From positions 186,001 to 250,000 of the forward strand of contig NZ_JAJALK010000004.1 of assembly GCF_020523825.1 (NCBI RefSeq): a stretch of DNA of 64,000 nt, given 5' to 3'. Below, piece by piece: positions 35,597 through 46,372 of this stretch. Both the position numbers and the translations under genes were made by a program. Below the pieces are notes generated by a model. That model worked only from the letters and a program-made list of their open reading frames with translations. It made no database searches and had not been told where the DNA came from. The first letter of the stretch is position 1. Every line of letters starts with the position of its first letter. Source of the DNA: Methylobacterium brachiatum. Lineage in GTDB: Bacteria; Pseudomonadota; Alphaproteobacteria; Rhizobiales; Beijerinckiaceae.

Positions 35597-35797
35597 ATGT
35601 CGATCATCGCCTTCCCATCCGCCGCGTCCGCCCGGTCCGAGAACACGCCCGCCCGGCCCTCCCTGCTGCGGCTCTGGCTGCAGCGTATCCGGACCCGGCG
35701 GTCGCTCGCCGCCCTAAATCCGGACCAGTTGCGGGATGCCGGGATCGAACCCTGGCGCCTGCGCCACGAGATCCGGAAGCCGTTCTGGAGAGGATGA
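35597..35797 (+). CDS. DUF1127 domain small protein
   Basis: A 66-residue protein with a C-terminal DUF1127 (YjiS-like) segment, RRSLAALNPDQLRDAGIEPW, followed by basic HEIRKPFWRG. Small DUF1127 proteins in alphaproteobacteria can bind RNA and affect phosphate, carbon or small-RNA metabolism; this one is uncharacterised. I start at ATG 35597; an upstream ATG at 35510 would leave only 13 bases to the mocR start and would place the operator inside the coding region. Divergent from mocR, so a regulated target is possible. Confidence 0.75.
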   Translation: MSIIAFPSAASARSENTPARPSLLRLWLQRIRTRRSLAALNPDQLRDAGIEPWRLRHEIRKPFWRG

Positions 35798-35883
35798 TCG
35801 GCCCTGCGGCCGCTGCGGGTGCCTCGACCGTCCCACGGACCTATATGCGGGGAGACGATCGTTCCTCCCGCACAGAATTCCGC

Positions 35884-37806
<1,923 letters not shown>

Positions 37807-37919
37807 AACACAGGGAGGCGGATTACTTCTCCGGCTGTATTCGTTATACTGCGCTGAACGGCCCATCACGAAGGCCGCGCTGCGAGACGGCTCACGCCGT
37901 CCGGTCGGGGGAGACATCC

Positions 37920-38894
37920 ATGTTGAAGGGCCTGATCGCGGCCGGCGCAATGCTGGTCGCCCTCGGCGGGACGGTGCGGGCCGAGGACGTCGTCCGGCTC
38001 GGCAACCTGAAATTCGCCCATTACGGCGCCATCTCCTACATGAAGGAGATCGCCCCGAAATTCGGCCTGAAGATCGACGAGCGCCAGTTCGCCAAGGGTG
38101 CCGACATCTATCCGGCGATGGCCGTGGACCAGATCGACATCGCGGCCTCGGGGGGCGACGGCGCCGTGGCCGCGCGCGGCAACGGCGTGAAGCTGCTGGT
38201 GGTCGCGGGCTTCGCCGATGGCGGCGTGCGCATCCTCAAGCGGCCGGACCTGCCGGCCAAGAGCGCGGCCGAGCTGAAGGGCCTCAAGGTCGCCACCGTC
38301 CGCGGCGGCACCCAGGACCTGATGCTGCTGGCCGAGCTCGACAAGCACGGCCTCACCTGGTCGGAGCGTCCCGGCAAGGACGTGCAGCTGACCTACTTCA
38401 ACAATTACGCCGACCTGAACCAGGCGCTCGGGCAGAAATACGTCGACGTGATCTGCCAGTCGGAGCCGCAATCCACCCAGGCGATCAGCGCCGGCTGGGG
38501 CGTCGAGCTGGTCAAGCCCTACGACACCCCGATCGGCAAGCCGGTGCGGCCGCTGGTGATGACCGAGAAGATGTACAACGAGCGGCCGGACGTGGCCGCC
38601 AAGGTGCTGCGCCTGTTCGTGGCCGCCACCAAGGCGTTCATCGACGACCCGGCGCTCGCCGAGAAATACGTCCGCGAGCAGGTGTTCAAGGGCCAGCTCA
38701 CGAGCCAGGATTTTCGCGACGGCATGGCCAACGCGAGCTACACCTACGCCATGCCCGCCGGCCACATGCAGGTGACCACCGACTACATGGTGAAGTACGG
38801 GCTGGGTAAGATGCAGAACCCGCCCAAGAGCGATGCCGAGTGGGTCAAGCTCGACCTGCTCGAGAAGGCCAAGGCCGACCTGAAGGTCGAGTGA
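37920..38894 (+). CDS. ABC transporter substrate-binding protein (SsuA/TauA-like)
   Basis: Periplasmic binding protein of the nitrate/sulfonate/taurine type, 324 residues. The signal peptide covers about 1-21 (LIAAGAMLVALGGTVRA). The fold shows VVRLGNLKFAHYGAISYMKE, DIYPAMAVDQIDIAASGGDGAV and VATVRGGTQDLMLLAELDKHG. It leads a three-gene importer with a permease 4 bases downstream and an ATPase, all plus strand. The ligand may be a sulfonate, a nitrile, a pyrimidine precursor or similar. A possible -10 element TATACT lies at 37845-37850 with a weak TTACTT 16 bases upstream. Confidence 0.88.
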   Translation: MLKGLIAAGAMLVALGGTVRAEDVVRLGNLKFAHYGAISYMKEIAPKFGLKIDERQFAKGADIYPAMAVDQIDIAASGGDGAVAARGNGVKLLVVAGFADGGVRILKRPDLPAKSAAELKGLKVATVRGGTQDLMLLAELDKHGLTWSERPGKDVQLTYFNNYADLNQALGQKYVDVICQSEPQSTQAISAGWGVELVKPYDTPIGKPVRPLVMTEKMYNERPDVAAKVLRLFVAATKAFIDDPALAEKYVREQVFKGQLTSQDFRDGMANASYTYAMPAGHMQVTTDYMVKYGLGKMQNPPKSDAEWVKLDLLEKAKADLKVE

Positions 38895-38898
38895 TCCG

Positions 38899-39708
38899 AT
38901 GGCCCTGCGCGACCTTCGCGGCGTCCTCATCCCGGTCGCGCTGCTGATCCTGTGGGAGCTGGCGAGCCGCACCGGCCTCGTCTCGGCCGTGGTGCTGCCC
39001 CCGCCGAGCGCGGTCGCGGTGAAGTGGTGGTCCGGGCTCCTGCCGGCCCTGCCATACGATCCCGGCCAGGAGAGCTACCTGTCCTGGCTGTTCTCCGGCG
39101 AGATGCCGCATGACGCGGTCTCCAGCCTGTCCCGCGTGGTCTCCGGCTTCCTGATCGGCGCCGGGCTCGCGGTGCCGATCGGCCTGGTGCTCGGCACCAA
39201 TGACGGGCTCTACGGCCTGTTCAACCCGCTGCTCCAGGTCCTGCGCCCGATCCCGCCGATCGCCTACATCCCGCTCGCCATCGTGTGGTTCGGGCTCGGC
39301 AACCCGCCGGCCCTGTTCCTGATCGCGCTGGGCACCTTCTTCCCGGTCCTGGTCAACACCATCGCGGGGGTGCGCCAGGTCGATTCGATCTACATCCGCG
39401 CCGCCCGCAATCTCGGCGCCGGCTCCTGGACGATGTTCCGCCGGGTGATCCTGCCGGCCGCGAGCCCGTTCGTGCTCGCCGGCATGCGGATCGGCATCGG
39501 CACCGCCTTCATCGTGGTGATCGTCGCCGAGATGATCGCGGTCTCGGACGGGCTCGGCTACCGCATCCTCGAGGCCCGGGAATATATGTGGTCGGACAAG
39601 ATCATCGGCGGCATGCTGACGATCGGAATCCTCGGCCTGATCATCGACGGGGCGATGAGCCGCCTCAACGATCACCTGCTGCGCTGGCATCGCGGCCTGG
39701 AGCGGTAA
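38899..39708 (+). CDS. ABC transporter permease (SsuC/TauC-like)
   Basis: Inner-membrane permease, 269 residues, six hydrophobic helices. The coupling motif EAA-type segment is present as AARNLGAGSWTMFRRVILPAASP (about 165-187). The upstream helix pair contains LRPIPPIAYIPLAIVWFGLG, the usual start of the transmembrane signature in this family. It is 4 bases from the binding-protein stop and is followed by the ATPase after 8 bases. Part of a taurine/sulfonate-type importer. Confidence 0.92.
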   Translation: MALRDLRGVLIPVALLILWELASRTGLVSAVVLPPPSAVAVKWWSGLLPALPYDPGQESYLSWLFSGEMPHDAVSSLSRVVSGFLIGAGLAVPIGLVLGTNDGLYGLFNPLLQVLRPIPPIAYIPLAIVWFGLGNPPALFLIALGTFFPVLVNTIAGVRQVDSIYIRAARNLGAGSWTMFRRVILPAASPFVLAGMRIGIGTAFIVVIVAEMIAVSDGLGYRILEAREYMWSDKIIGGMLTIGILGLIIDGAMSRLNDHLLRWHRGLER

Positions 39709-39716
39709 CCCGGACG

Positions 39717-40511
39717 ATGTCGGCAGAGATCGTGGTCGCGAACGCCGTCAAGGTGTTCGGCAGCGGCGCCTCGGGCGTCGCCGCCCTTCAGGACATCTCG
39801 GCGACGGTGCCGGAGGGCCAGTTCCTGTGCCTGCTCGGGCCCTCGGGCTGCGGCAAGTCCACCCTGCTCAACGCCATGGCGGGCTTCAGCCCGCTCACCT
39901 CGGGCACGATCACGGTGGGCGGCAAGCCGGTGGTCGATCCCGGCCCGGACCGGGGCATGGTGTTCCAGGAATACGCCCTGTTCCCGTGGATGAGCGTCGA
40001 GGACAACGTCCGCTTCGGCCTCGACATCAAGGGCGTGCCCCGCGCCCAGGCTAACGAGACGGTCGACCGGATCACCGCGACGCTCGGCCTGTCGGATTTC
40101 CGCAAACGCTACCCGAAGGATCTCTCGGGCGGGATGCGCCAGCGCGTGGCCATCGCCCGCATCCTCGCCCTCGACCCGCCGGTGATGCTGATGGACGAGC
40201 CGTTCGGGGCGCTCGACGCCCTGACGCGCCGCACGCTGCAGGACGAGCTGCTCCGGATCTGGGCCGATTACCGCAAGACGATCGTGTTCGTGACCCACTC
40301 GATCGAGGAGGCGATCTACCTCGCCGACCGGATCCTGGTGATGACCTACCGGCCCGGGCGCATCAAGCGCGACGTCACCGTGCCGATCCCCCGGCCCCGC
40401 GACCCGGCGTGCGCCGATTTCAACGCGATCAAGCGCGAGCTGGGCCAGCTCGTGATGGAGGAGCAGGCCCGCTTCACCGACGCGGAGCTGCACGCGCCGG
40501 CGGTGGATTGA
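39717..40511 (+). CDS. ABC transporter ATP-binding protein (SsuB/TauB-like)
   Basis: Cytosolic ATPase of the SsuABC-like importer, 264 residues. Walker A is GPSGCGKST (about 41-49), the Q-loop MVFQEYALFPWMSV, the signature LSGGMRQRVAIAR, Walker B VMLMDEPFGALDALTR and the H-loop FVTHSIEEA. Starts ATG 39717, 8 bases after the permease. The downstream gene on the opposite strand (3-hydroxyisobutyrate-dehydrogenase family) converges with it. Assignment to the sulfonate/nitrate group follows the binding protein. Confidence 0.93.
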   Translation: MSAEIVVANAVKVFGSGASGVAALQDISATVPEGQFLCLLGPSGCGKSTLLNAMAGFSPLTSGTITVGGKPVVDPGPDRGMVFQEYALFPWMSVEDNVRFGLDIKGVPRAQANETVDRITATLGLSDFRKRYPKDLSGGMRQRVAIARILALDPPVMLMDEPFGALDALTRRTLQDELLRIWADYRKTIVFVTHSIEEAIYLADRILVMTYRPGRIKRDVTVPIPRPRDPACADFNAIKRELGQLVMEEQARFTDAELHAPAVD

Positions 40512-40539
40512 CGGGCGTTTCGGAGCGCGGCCGCTTCGC

Positions 40540-41439
40540 TCACCCGCCGGAGCGGACCTTCACCCCGAGCAGGCCCTCGAACGGCAGCACCATCGCGCCC
40601 TTATCCCGGTCGCCGTGGCCCTGGCGCAGGGCGGTCTGGTAGGTCGCGGTGGCCGCCGCCGTGACCGGCATCGGGAAGCCGTGCTCGGCCGCGATCGCCG
40701 CCGCGGCGACGAGATCCTTGTAGGCCGCGCCCATCGGATAGCCCTCGTCGAAGCGGCCCTGGAGGATGCGCGGCACGAAGTACTGCGACGCGTAGCTCCG
40801 GCTCGTCCCCGTGGTGACCACCTGCGCGACCTGGTCCGGATCGAGCCCCATCGCCACCGCCATCGGCAGCACCTCGGCGAGCGCCGCGATGTTGATGTCG
40901 TAGAGCACGTTGTTGATCGTCTTGGTGAGCTGGCCGGAGCCCACCGGCCCCATATGCAAGACGCTGGTGCCGATCCGCTCCAGCAGCGGCCGGACCGCCG
41001 CGACGGTCTCCGCGTCGCCGCCGCACATCACCGTGAGCGTCCCGGCCTCGGCCCCTGCCGGCGCCCCAGAGACCGGGGCATCGACGAAACGCCGCCCGGT
41101 CGCCGCCAGGGCGCCCCCGATGGCGAGCGCCTTGGCATGCGCGACGGTGCTGAGATCCACCACGATCGCCCCCGGCGCCAGCCGCTCGGCCAGGCGATCC
41201 CCGCCGAACAGGGCCGCCTCGACCACGTCGCCGTTCGGCAGGCACAGGAACAGCACCTCCGCCCCGTCGAGGGCGGCGGGATCCGCCGTCGCGACGAGGC
41301 CCGGCCCGTCGAGCCCGTCAAGGCGCGCCGGGTCGGCATCCATCGCCACGAGGGTCTCGGAATCGACGTGCTTGGCCGCGAGGTTGCGGGCGATGGGACG
41401 TCCCATCGCGCCGAGGCCGAGGATGGCGAGCTTCTGCAC
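40540..41439 (-). CDS. NAD(P)-dependent oxidoreductase, 3-hydroxyisobutyrate dehydrogenase family
   Basis: Beta-hydroxyacid dehydrogenase of 299 residues. Rossmann motif GLGAMGRPIARNLA (7-20), the substrate-binding signature FVDAPVSGAPAGAEAGTL, and the catalytic lysine in GSGQLTKTINNVLY with the helix that follows. Members act on 3-hydroxyisobutyrate, tartronate semialdehyde or sulfolactaldehyde-like compounds. I use GTG 41439 as start, read MQKLAILGLG; no closer ATG exists and the frame upstream enters a dispersed repeat. Its convergent neighbour, the SsuABC-like importer, might deliver its substrate, but this is speculative. Confidence 0.88.
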   Translation of the reverse strand: MQKLAILGLGAMGRPIARNLAAKHVDSETLVAMDADPARLDGLDGPGLVATADPAALDGAEVLFLCLPNGDVVEAALFGGDRLAERLAPGAIVVDLSTVAHAKALAIGGALAATGRRFVDAPVSGAPAGAEAGTLTVMCGGDAETVAAVRPLLERIGTSVLHMGPVGSGQLTKTINNVLYDINIAALAEVLPMAVAMGLDPDQVAQVVTTGTSRSYASQYFVPRILQGRFDEGYPMGAAYKDLVAAAAIAAEHGFPMPVTAAATATYQTALRQGHGDRDKGAMVLPFEGLLGVKVRSGG

Positions 41440-41510
41440 CGGACGCGTTCCCCCTTGCGGCCCTGGACCAGGCCAGCGGCGCTCTTTGGGACAGCCCCGC
41501 TCCCCCCGCG

Positions 41511-41604
41511 CCGTCATGGCGAGCGCAGCGAAGCACCCCAGTGCGGCGCGCGATTCCTGTAGGGAACGTGTCCCTGGATTGCTTCGCTGCGCTCGCAAGG
41601 ACGG
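41511..41604. repeat. Dispersed hairpin repeat (GCGAGCGCAGCGAAGCA family)
   Basis: A 94-bp inverted repeat. The left arm ends GCGAGCGCAGCGAAGCA (41519-41535) and the right arm begins TGCTTCGCTGCGCTCGC; outer arms CCGTC and GACGG close it. This is a recurrent intergenic element in alphaproteobacteria. It fills part of the 487-base gap between the dehydrogenase and dctA. The rest of the gap (41605-41926) holds the inverted repeat at 41708 and nothing else I recognise; I found no sigma-54 promoter there. Confidence 0.8.
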
Positions 41605-41707
41605 AAGGCCGCAGCCATCCCTTCGAGAGGACCTGTATCGAACGTATCAAGGGGCGCCGCAATCTTGGATGGCGTGTCCCACTCACGGCGGGTGGGGAGG
41701 ATGCGGC

Positions 41708-41733
41708 ATGTCCGATGCGACAAAGACGGACAT
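41708..41733. promoter_or_regulatory. 7-bp perfect inverted repeat upstream of dctA
   Basis: ATGTCCG (41708-41714) and CGGACAT (41727-41733) flank 12 bases, about 195 bases before the dctA start. It could be an operator or an RNA stem in a long leader. There is no following T-tract. Confidence 0.35.
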
Positions 41734-41926
41734 CCGGTTTTCAGGTCCGCAAGGCGCACCGAACGCAACGCCGACAAATAACCAAGGGGAGAAGACTTTC
41801 AGCCGGGGATCGACAGGCTTTTGTCACACTTGGTTCGCCGGTGACGACCGGGCCGCCGTTGAGGCGGAAGGCGATTATCGCTAGCGTGCCGGCACATTGG
41901 GAGGATGCACGGCAACCGTGCACGGG

Positions 41927-43315
41927 ATGGATATGGCACAAGCAACCCACGCGACGACCGCGCCCGGCGCCCCCCGCGAGCCCTGGTACAAGGTCCTCTA
42001 TATCCAGGTCCTGATCGCCATCGTACTCGGTGTGCTGCTCGGCTGGTACGACCCAGCCACCGGCAAGGCGATGAAGTGGCTCGGCGATGCCTTCATCGGC
42101 CTGATCAAGATGATGATCGCGCCGATCATCTTCTGCACCATCGTGCACGGCATCGCGTCGGTCGGCGACCTCAAGAAGGTCGGGCGCGTCGGCGTGAAGG
42201 CGCTGGTCTATTTCGAGGTGGTCTCCACGCTGGCGCTGCTGATCGGCGTGCTGGTCGGCGAGGTGATCAAGCCCGGCGCCGGCTTCAACGCCGACCCGTC
42301 GAAGCTCGACGCCAGCAAGGTCGCGACCTACGCCAACAAGGCGGCGGCCGATTCCACCGTCGCCCACATCCTGGCGATCATCCCGAAGAGCTTCTTCGAT
42401 CCCTTCGCCACCGGCGACCTGCTGCAGGTGCTGCTGATCTCGATCCTCACCGGCGTCGTCGTGACGAGCCTCGGCGAGCGCGCCGCCGCGGTGAACAGCG
42501 CGATCGACACCGCCGGGCAGATCTTCTTCAAGATCATCGGCATCGTGGTGAAGCTCGCCCCCGTCGGCGCCTTCGGGGCGATGGCGTTCACGATCGGCGA
42601 GTACGGCATCCAGAAGGTCTACGACCTCGCCTGGCTGGTCGGCACCTTCTACGTCACCGCGATCCTGTTCGTGCTGGTGGTGCTCGGGAGCATCGCCAAG
42701 GTCGCGGGCTTCTCGATCCTGCGCTTCCTCGCCTACATCAAGGACGAGCTGCTGATCGTGGTCGGCACGTCGTCCTCCGAGACGGTGCTGCCGCAGCTGA
42801 TGACCAAGATGCGCCGGCTCGGCGCCTCGGATTCGGTGGTCGGCCTCGTGGTCCCGACCGGCTACTCGTTCAACCTCGACGGTACCAACATCTACATGAC
42901 CCTGGCCACGCTGTTCCTGGCCCAGGCCGTGGGGGCGGACCTGACCTTCGCGCAATACGCGACGATCATCCTGGTGGCGATGCTGACCTCGAAGGGCGCC
43001 TCGGGCGTCACCGGCGCCGGCTTCATCACCCTGGCGGCCACGCTCTCGGCGATCCCGAACAGCCCGGTCCCGGTCGCGGCCATGACCCTGGTGCTCGGCA
43101 TCGACAAGTTCATGTCCGAGTGCCGCGCGCTCACCAACCTCGTCGGCAACGGCGTCGCCTGCGTGGTGGTCAGCCGCTGGGAGGGCGAGCTCGACATGGT
43201 CAAGCTCAACGAGGTCATGGCCCATCCGGTGGCGATCGGCACCGACATCGCCGACCACGCGCCGCAGCCGATGGGGACCGACGGCAAGGTCACCAAGGTC
43301 GCCGCGGCGGAGTGA
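41927..43315 (+). CDS. dctA: C4-dicarboxylate:cation symporter DctA
   Basis: Inner-membrane symporter of the DAACS family that imports succinate, fumarate and malate with protons or sodium; about 462 residues and eight helices plus two hairpin loops. Family signatures are [18 protein letters not shown], the serine-rich reentrant loop [15 protein letters not shown], the [10 protein letters not shown] motif, and the C-terminal [14 protein letters not shown]. The start is ATG 41927 or 41933; GGGAGG lies further up at 41899. The next gene, a ROK kinase, overlaps by 1 base (TGATG). C4-dicarboxylates are main carbon sources for methylobacteria. Confidence 0.93.
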   Translation: MDMAQATHATTAPGAPREPWYKVLYIQVLIAIVLGVLLGWYDPATGKAMKWLGDAFIGLIKMMIAPIIFCTIVHGIASVGDLKKVGRVGVKALVYFEVVSTLALLIGVLVGEVIKPGAGFNADPSKLDASKVATYANKAAADSTVAHILAIIPKSFFDPFATGDLLQVLLISILTGVVVTSLGERAAAVNSAIDTAGQIFFKIIGIVVKLAPVGAFGAMAFTIGEYGIQKVYDLAWLVGTFYVTAILFVLVVLGSIAKVAGFSILRFLAYIKDELLIVVGTSSSETVLPQLMTKMRRLGASDSVVGLVVPTGYSFNLDGTNIYMTLATLFLAQAVGADLTFAQYATIILVAMLTSKGASGVTGAGFITLAATLSAIPNSPVPVAAMTLVLGIDKFMSECRALTNLVGNGVACVVVSRWEGELDMVKLNEVMAHPVAIGTDIADHAPQPMGTDGKVTKVAAAE

Positions 43316-44235
43316 TGCCTGCGCCCACCGGGCGGGCGCGCCTGGGCATCGATCTCGGCGGCACCAAGATCGCCGGGATCGTGCTGGATTCACGGGGCGC
43401 GACCCTGGCCGAGGCCCGGATGCCGGCGCCGCGCGGCGCCTATCGCGACACCATCGAGGCCCTGGCCACCCTGGTGGCCCGCCTGGAATCCGAGGCCGGC
43501 GCGCCGTGCAGCGTCGGCATCGGCATGCCGGGCAGCCTGTCGCCCGCCACGGGCCTCGTGCGCAACGCCAATTCTCACTGGCTCAACGGCCACCCCTTCG
43601 GGATCGACCTCGCGCAGCGGCTCGACCGGCCGGTGCGGATCGAGAACGACGCCAATTGCCTGGCGGTCTCGGAAGCGGTCGACGGCGCCGGCGCCGGCGC
43701 GCGCGTCGTCTGGGCGGTGATCCTGGGCACCGGCGTCGGATCGGGCATCGCCATCGACGGCCGCGTGCTCACCGGCCGCAATGCGATCGCGGGGGAATGG
43801 GGCCACGGCCCCCTGGCCGCGCCCCGGGCCGACGAGCAGCCCGGGCCCGCTTGCTATTGCGGCCGACGGGGCTGCATCGAGACCTGGCTGTCCGGCCCGG
43901 GCCTGGCGGCCGACCACGCCAGGCGGCACGGCGGCGGCCTCGCCGCCGAGGCCATCGTGGCGGCCGCGCGTGACGGCGACGCGCAGGCGCGCGACACGCT
44001 CGCGACCCATCTCGACCGCCTCGGCCGCGCAGCCGCCCAGGTCGTCAACCTGCTCGATCCGGACGTGATCGTGATCGGCGGCGGCCTGTCGCGGATCCCC
44101 GAGCTGATCGCCGGCCTGCCCGCAGCGATCGCCCCCCATGTCTTCTCGGATGCCTTCGACACGCCGGTTCGCGCGAGCCTGCACGGCGATGCCTCGGGCG
44201 TGCGCGGGGCAGCCTGGCTCTGGGACGCGGACTGA
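43315..44235 (+). CDS. ROK family sugar kinase
   Basis: ROK kinase of 306 residues without the DNA-binding domain of ROK repressors. The phosphate motif is GIDLGGTKIAGIVLD (11-25), the catalytic aspartate is Asp112 in ENDANCL, and the zinc-site motif is CYCGRRGCIE (C180, C182, C187). It resembles N-acetylglucosamine/fructose kinases (NagK, Mak). Start ATG 43315 overlaps the dctA stop, so it is translated with dctA. A sugar kinase co-translated with a dicarboxylate importer is unusual and the sugar is unknown. Confidence 0.9.
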   Translation: MPAPTGRARLGIDLGGTKIAGIVLDSRGATLAEARMPAPRGAYRDTIEALATLVARLESEAGAPCSVGIGMPGSLSPATGLVRNANSHWLNGHPFGIDLAQRLDRPVRIENDANCLAVSEAVDGAGAGARVVWAVILGTGVGSGIAIDGRVLTGRNAIAGEWGHGPLAAPRADEQPGPACYCGRRGCIETWLSGPGLAADHARRHGGGLAAEAIVAAARDGDAQARDTLATHLDRLGRAAAQVVNLLDPDVIVIGGGLSRIPELIAGLPAAIAPHVFSDAFDTPVRASLHGDASGVRGAAWLWDAD

Positions 44236-44623
44236 GCGTCCGACCGGCGCAGCGACCGACGACGCGGCCCCGATCGCGCACGAGCCGAAGAGTTTCGCGC
44301 TGCGCGGGCACAAGCCCCAACACCACGACCGTAAGCAGGCGTCGGCACTCCGGTCCCATGCCGGATGCGCAGGGATGCGGGTCCACTGGCAGCAGCGCCG
44401 GATTTGCGGCTTGCCTCCAATCCATCCCAAGCATAAGATTGTCGCGCCGAAGACAAAAGAATCAATGTTACTTGGAAAAGATAGTAATATTTGGTCAATT
44501 ATCTGCGGATCGAGACTATAAATACCAAAAAACAGATAAGATATTCGTCTTAGAATTGGACGTATACAGGGAAGAAATCCGAGACGGGACTCGAATCAGC
44601 CTTCGACGTCTTGGATACCCGTA
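44236..44623. other. Intergenic region with AT-rich leader upstream of hypX
   Basis: 388 bases without a supported gene. The first 170 bases are ordinary GC-rich DNA. From about 44425 to 44600 the sequence becomes AT-rich, with a 7-bp inverted repeat TTATCTG (44499-44505) and CAGATAA (44533-44539) around TATAAA (44517). This is a plausible promoter or regulator-binding area for hypX; I cannot name a factor. Confidence 0.5.
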
Positions 44624-46372
44624 ATGCGCGTCCTCCTGGTTTCGTCTGCGTTCAACAGCATGACGCAGCGATTTTTCGTCGAATTGTCCGATGCCGGATA
44701 CGAGGTCGCGGTCGAGATCTACGGCGGCGACGAGCAGCGCCTCGAAGATGCGTTCGCCGCGTTCCGCCCGGACCTGACGATCGCCCCGTTCCTGACCCGC
44801 GCGATCCCCGAGCGGATCTGGCGCGAGCATCTGACGCTGATCGTGCATCCGGGCCTCGAGGGCGATCGCGGCGCCTCCGCCCTCGATTGGGCGATCCAGG
44901 AGAAATGGGCCCAGTGGGGCGTGACCCTGCTGCAGGCGGAAGCCGAGATGGATGCCGGCCCGATCTGGGCGACGCGCAACTTCCCGCTGCGCCAGGCGCC
45001 CAAGAGCAGCGTCTATCGGCGCGAGGCGATCGACGCCGCAATCTCCTGCCTGTGGGAGGCCCTCGCCAATTTTCAGACGCCGGGCTTCCGGCCCCGGCCG
45101 CTCGACTACGCGGCCCCGACCGCCCTCGGGCGCCTGCGGCCGTCGATGAAGCAGGCGGATCGCCGGATCGACTGGAGCCGGTGCGAGACGGCCGACATCC
45201 TCGCCCGGATCCACGCGGCCGACGGCGTGCCCGGCGTGCTCGACGAGGTCTACGGCCTGCCGGTCTATCTCCATGCCGCCTGCGCGGAGCCCGAACTGCG
45301 CGGCGCCCCGGGCGCGGTGATCGCCCGGTCGGAGAGCGGCGCGATCTGCCGCGCGACGGTCGACGGCGCGGTCTGGATCGGCCGCCTGAAGCCGAAGCTG
45401 GAGGGCGGCGGCGGGATCAAGCGCAGCGCCCTGGACACGCTGGGCGACCGGATCCCGGCCGACCTGCCCGTCGCCGTCCCGGCGGGCCTCGCGCATCCCA
45501 ATCCGGTCGAGGAGGTGAGGCTGGAGCGCAGGGGCGACATCGTCCACCTCCACTTCGACTTCCACAACGGCGCGATGAGCACGGTGCAGTGCCGTCGGCT
45601 CCAGGCGGCGTTCCGCCAGGCCGCGGAGAGCTCCGCCAAGGTCATCGTGCTGGAGGGCGGTGACGACCTGTTCTCGAACGGCATCCATCTCAACGAGATC
45701 GAGGCCAGCGCCGACCCGGCGGCGGAATCCTGGGCCAACATCGTCGCCATGGACGATCTGGTGCGCGAGATCATCACCGCGACCGACACGGTCGTCGTCG
45801 CCGCGCTCGGCCGCAATGCCGGCGCCGGCGGCGCGATCCTGCCGCTGGCCGCCGACTTCGTGCTGGTCCGGCAGAGCGTGGTGCTCAACCCGCATTACCG
45901 CAACATGGGCTGGCTCTACGGCTCGGAATACTGGACCTACCTGCTGCCCCGCCGGGTCGGCTGGGAGCGCGCCGTCCAGTTGACCGAGGCGTGCCTGCCG
46001 ATCAGCGGCCGGCGGGCCGCCGAGATCGGGCTGGCCGACGAGGCCATCTCGGGCGATGCCGATCAGTTCGCCCGAGCCGTCCAGGCCTTCGCCGCCGCGC
46101 AGGCGGAGCGGCATGCCGCGCTCACCGACCGCAAGCGCCTGCAGCGCCAGGAGGACGAGGACCGCCGGCCGCTCGATGCCTATCGCCGGCACGAGCTGAC
46201 GCAGATGTACCGGAACTTCCACCAGCCGGACGCGCCCTATCACCGCGCCCGCAGCGCCTTCGTGCACAAGCGTCCGGCCTGCTGGTCGCCGCTCTCGGTC
46301 CGCATGCTGACGGAGTTGAAGCGGCTCGAGACGAGCGCCACGCCGGAGCTCATCCGGAACGCTGCGGCTTAG
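44624..46372 (+). CDS. hypX: Hydrogenase maturation protein HypX (HoxX), CO-forming
   Basis: Two-domain enzyme, 582 residues. The N-terminal half is a formyl-tetrahydrofolate transferase-like domain with His75 (IVHPGLEGDRG) and Asp110 (MDAGPIW); the C-terminal half (about 300-560) is an enoyl-CoA hydratase/crotonase-like domain with FDFHNGAMST and GRNAGAGGAILPLAADFV. In aerobic NiFe hydrogenase maturation HypX turns the formyl group of formyl-THF into CO, through formyl-CoA, as the CO ligand of the Fe centre. No hydrogenase or hyp gene is nearby in this window. It is preceded by an AT-rich leader. Identity is secure from the two-domain arrangement; the present role is open. Confidence 0.9.
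   Translation: MRVLLVSSAFNSMTQRFFVELSDAGYEVAVEIYGGDEQRLEDAFAAFRPDLTIAPFLTRAIPERIWREHLTLIVHPGLEGDRGASALDWAIQEKWAQWGVTLLQAEAEMDAGPIWATRNFPLRQAPKSSVYRREAIDAAISCLWEALANFQTPGFRPRPLDYAAPTALGRLRPSMKQADRRIDWSRCETADILARIHAADGVPGVLDEVYGLPVYLHAACAEPELRGAPGAVIARSESGAICRATVDGAVWIGRLKPKLEGGGGIKRSALDTLGDRIPADLPVAVPAGLAHPNPVEEVRLERRGDIVHLHFDFHNGAMSTVQCRRLQAAFRQAAESSAKVIVLEGGDDLFSNGIHLNEIEASADPAAESWANIVAMDDLVREIITATDTVVVAALGRNAGAGGAILPLAADFVLVRQSVVLNPHYRNMGWLYGSEYWTYLLPRRVGWERAVQLTEACLPISGRRAAEIGLADEAISGDADQFARAVQAFAAAQAERHAALTDRKRLQRQEDEDRRPLDAYRRHELTQMYRNFHQPDAPYHRARSAFVHKRPACWSPLSVRMLTELKRLETSATPELIRNAAA

Noticed and set aside
41605..41926. Sigma-54 promoter for dctA
   Set aside because: A GGCAC occurs near 41891 but the matching GC element at the right distance is missing.
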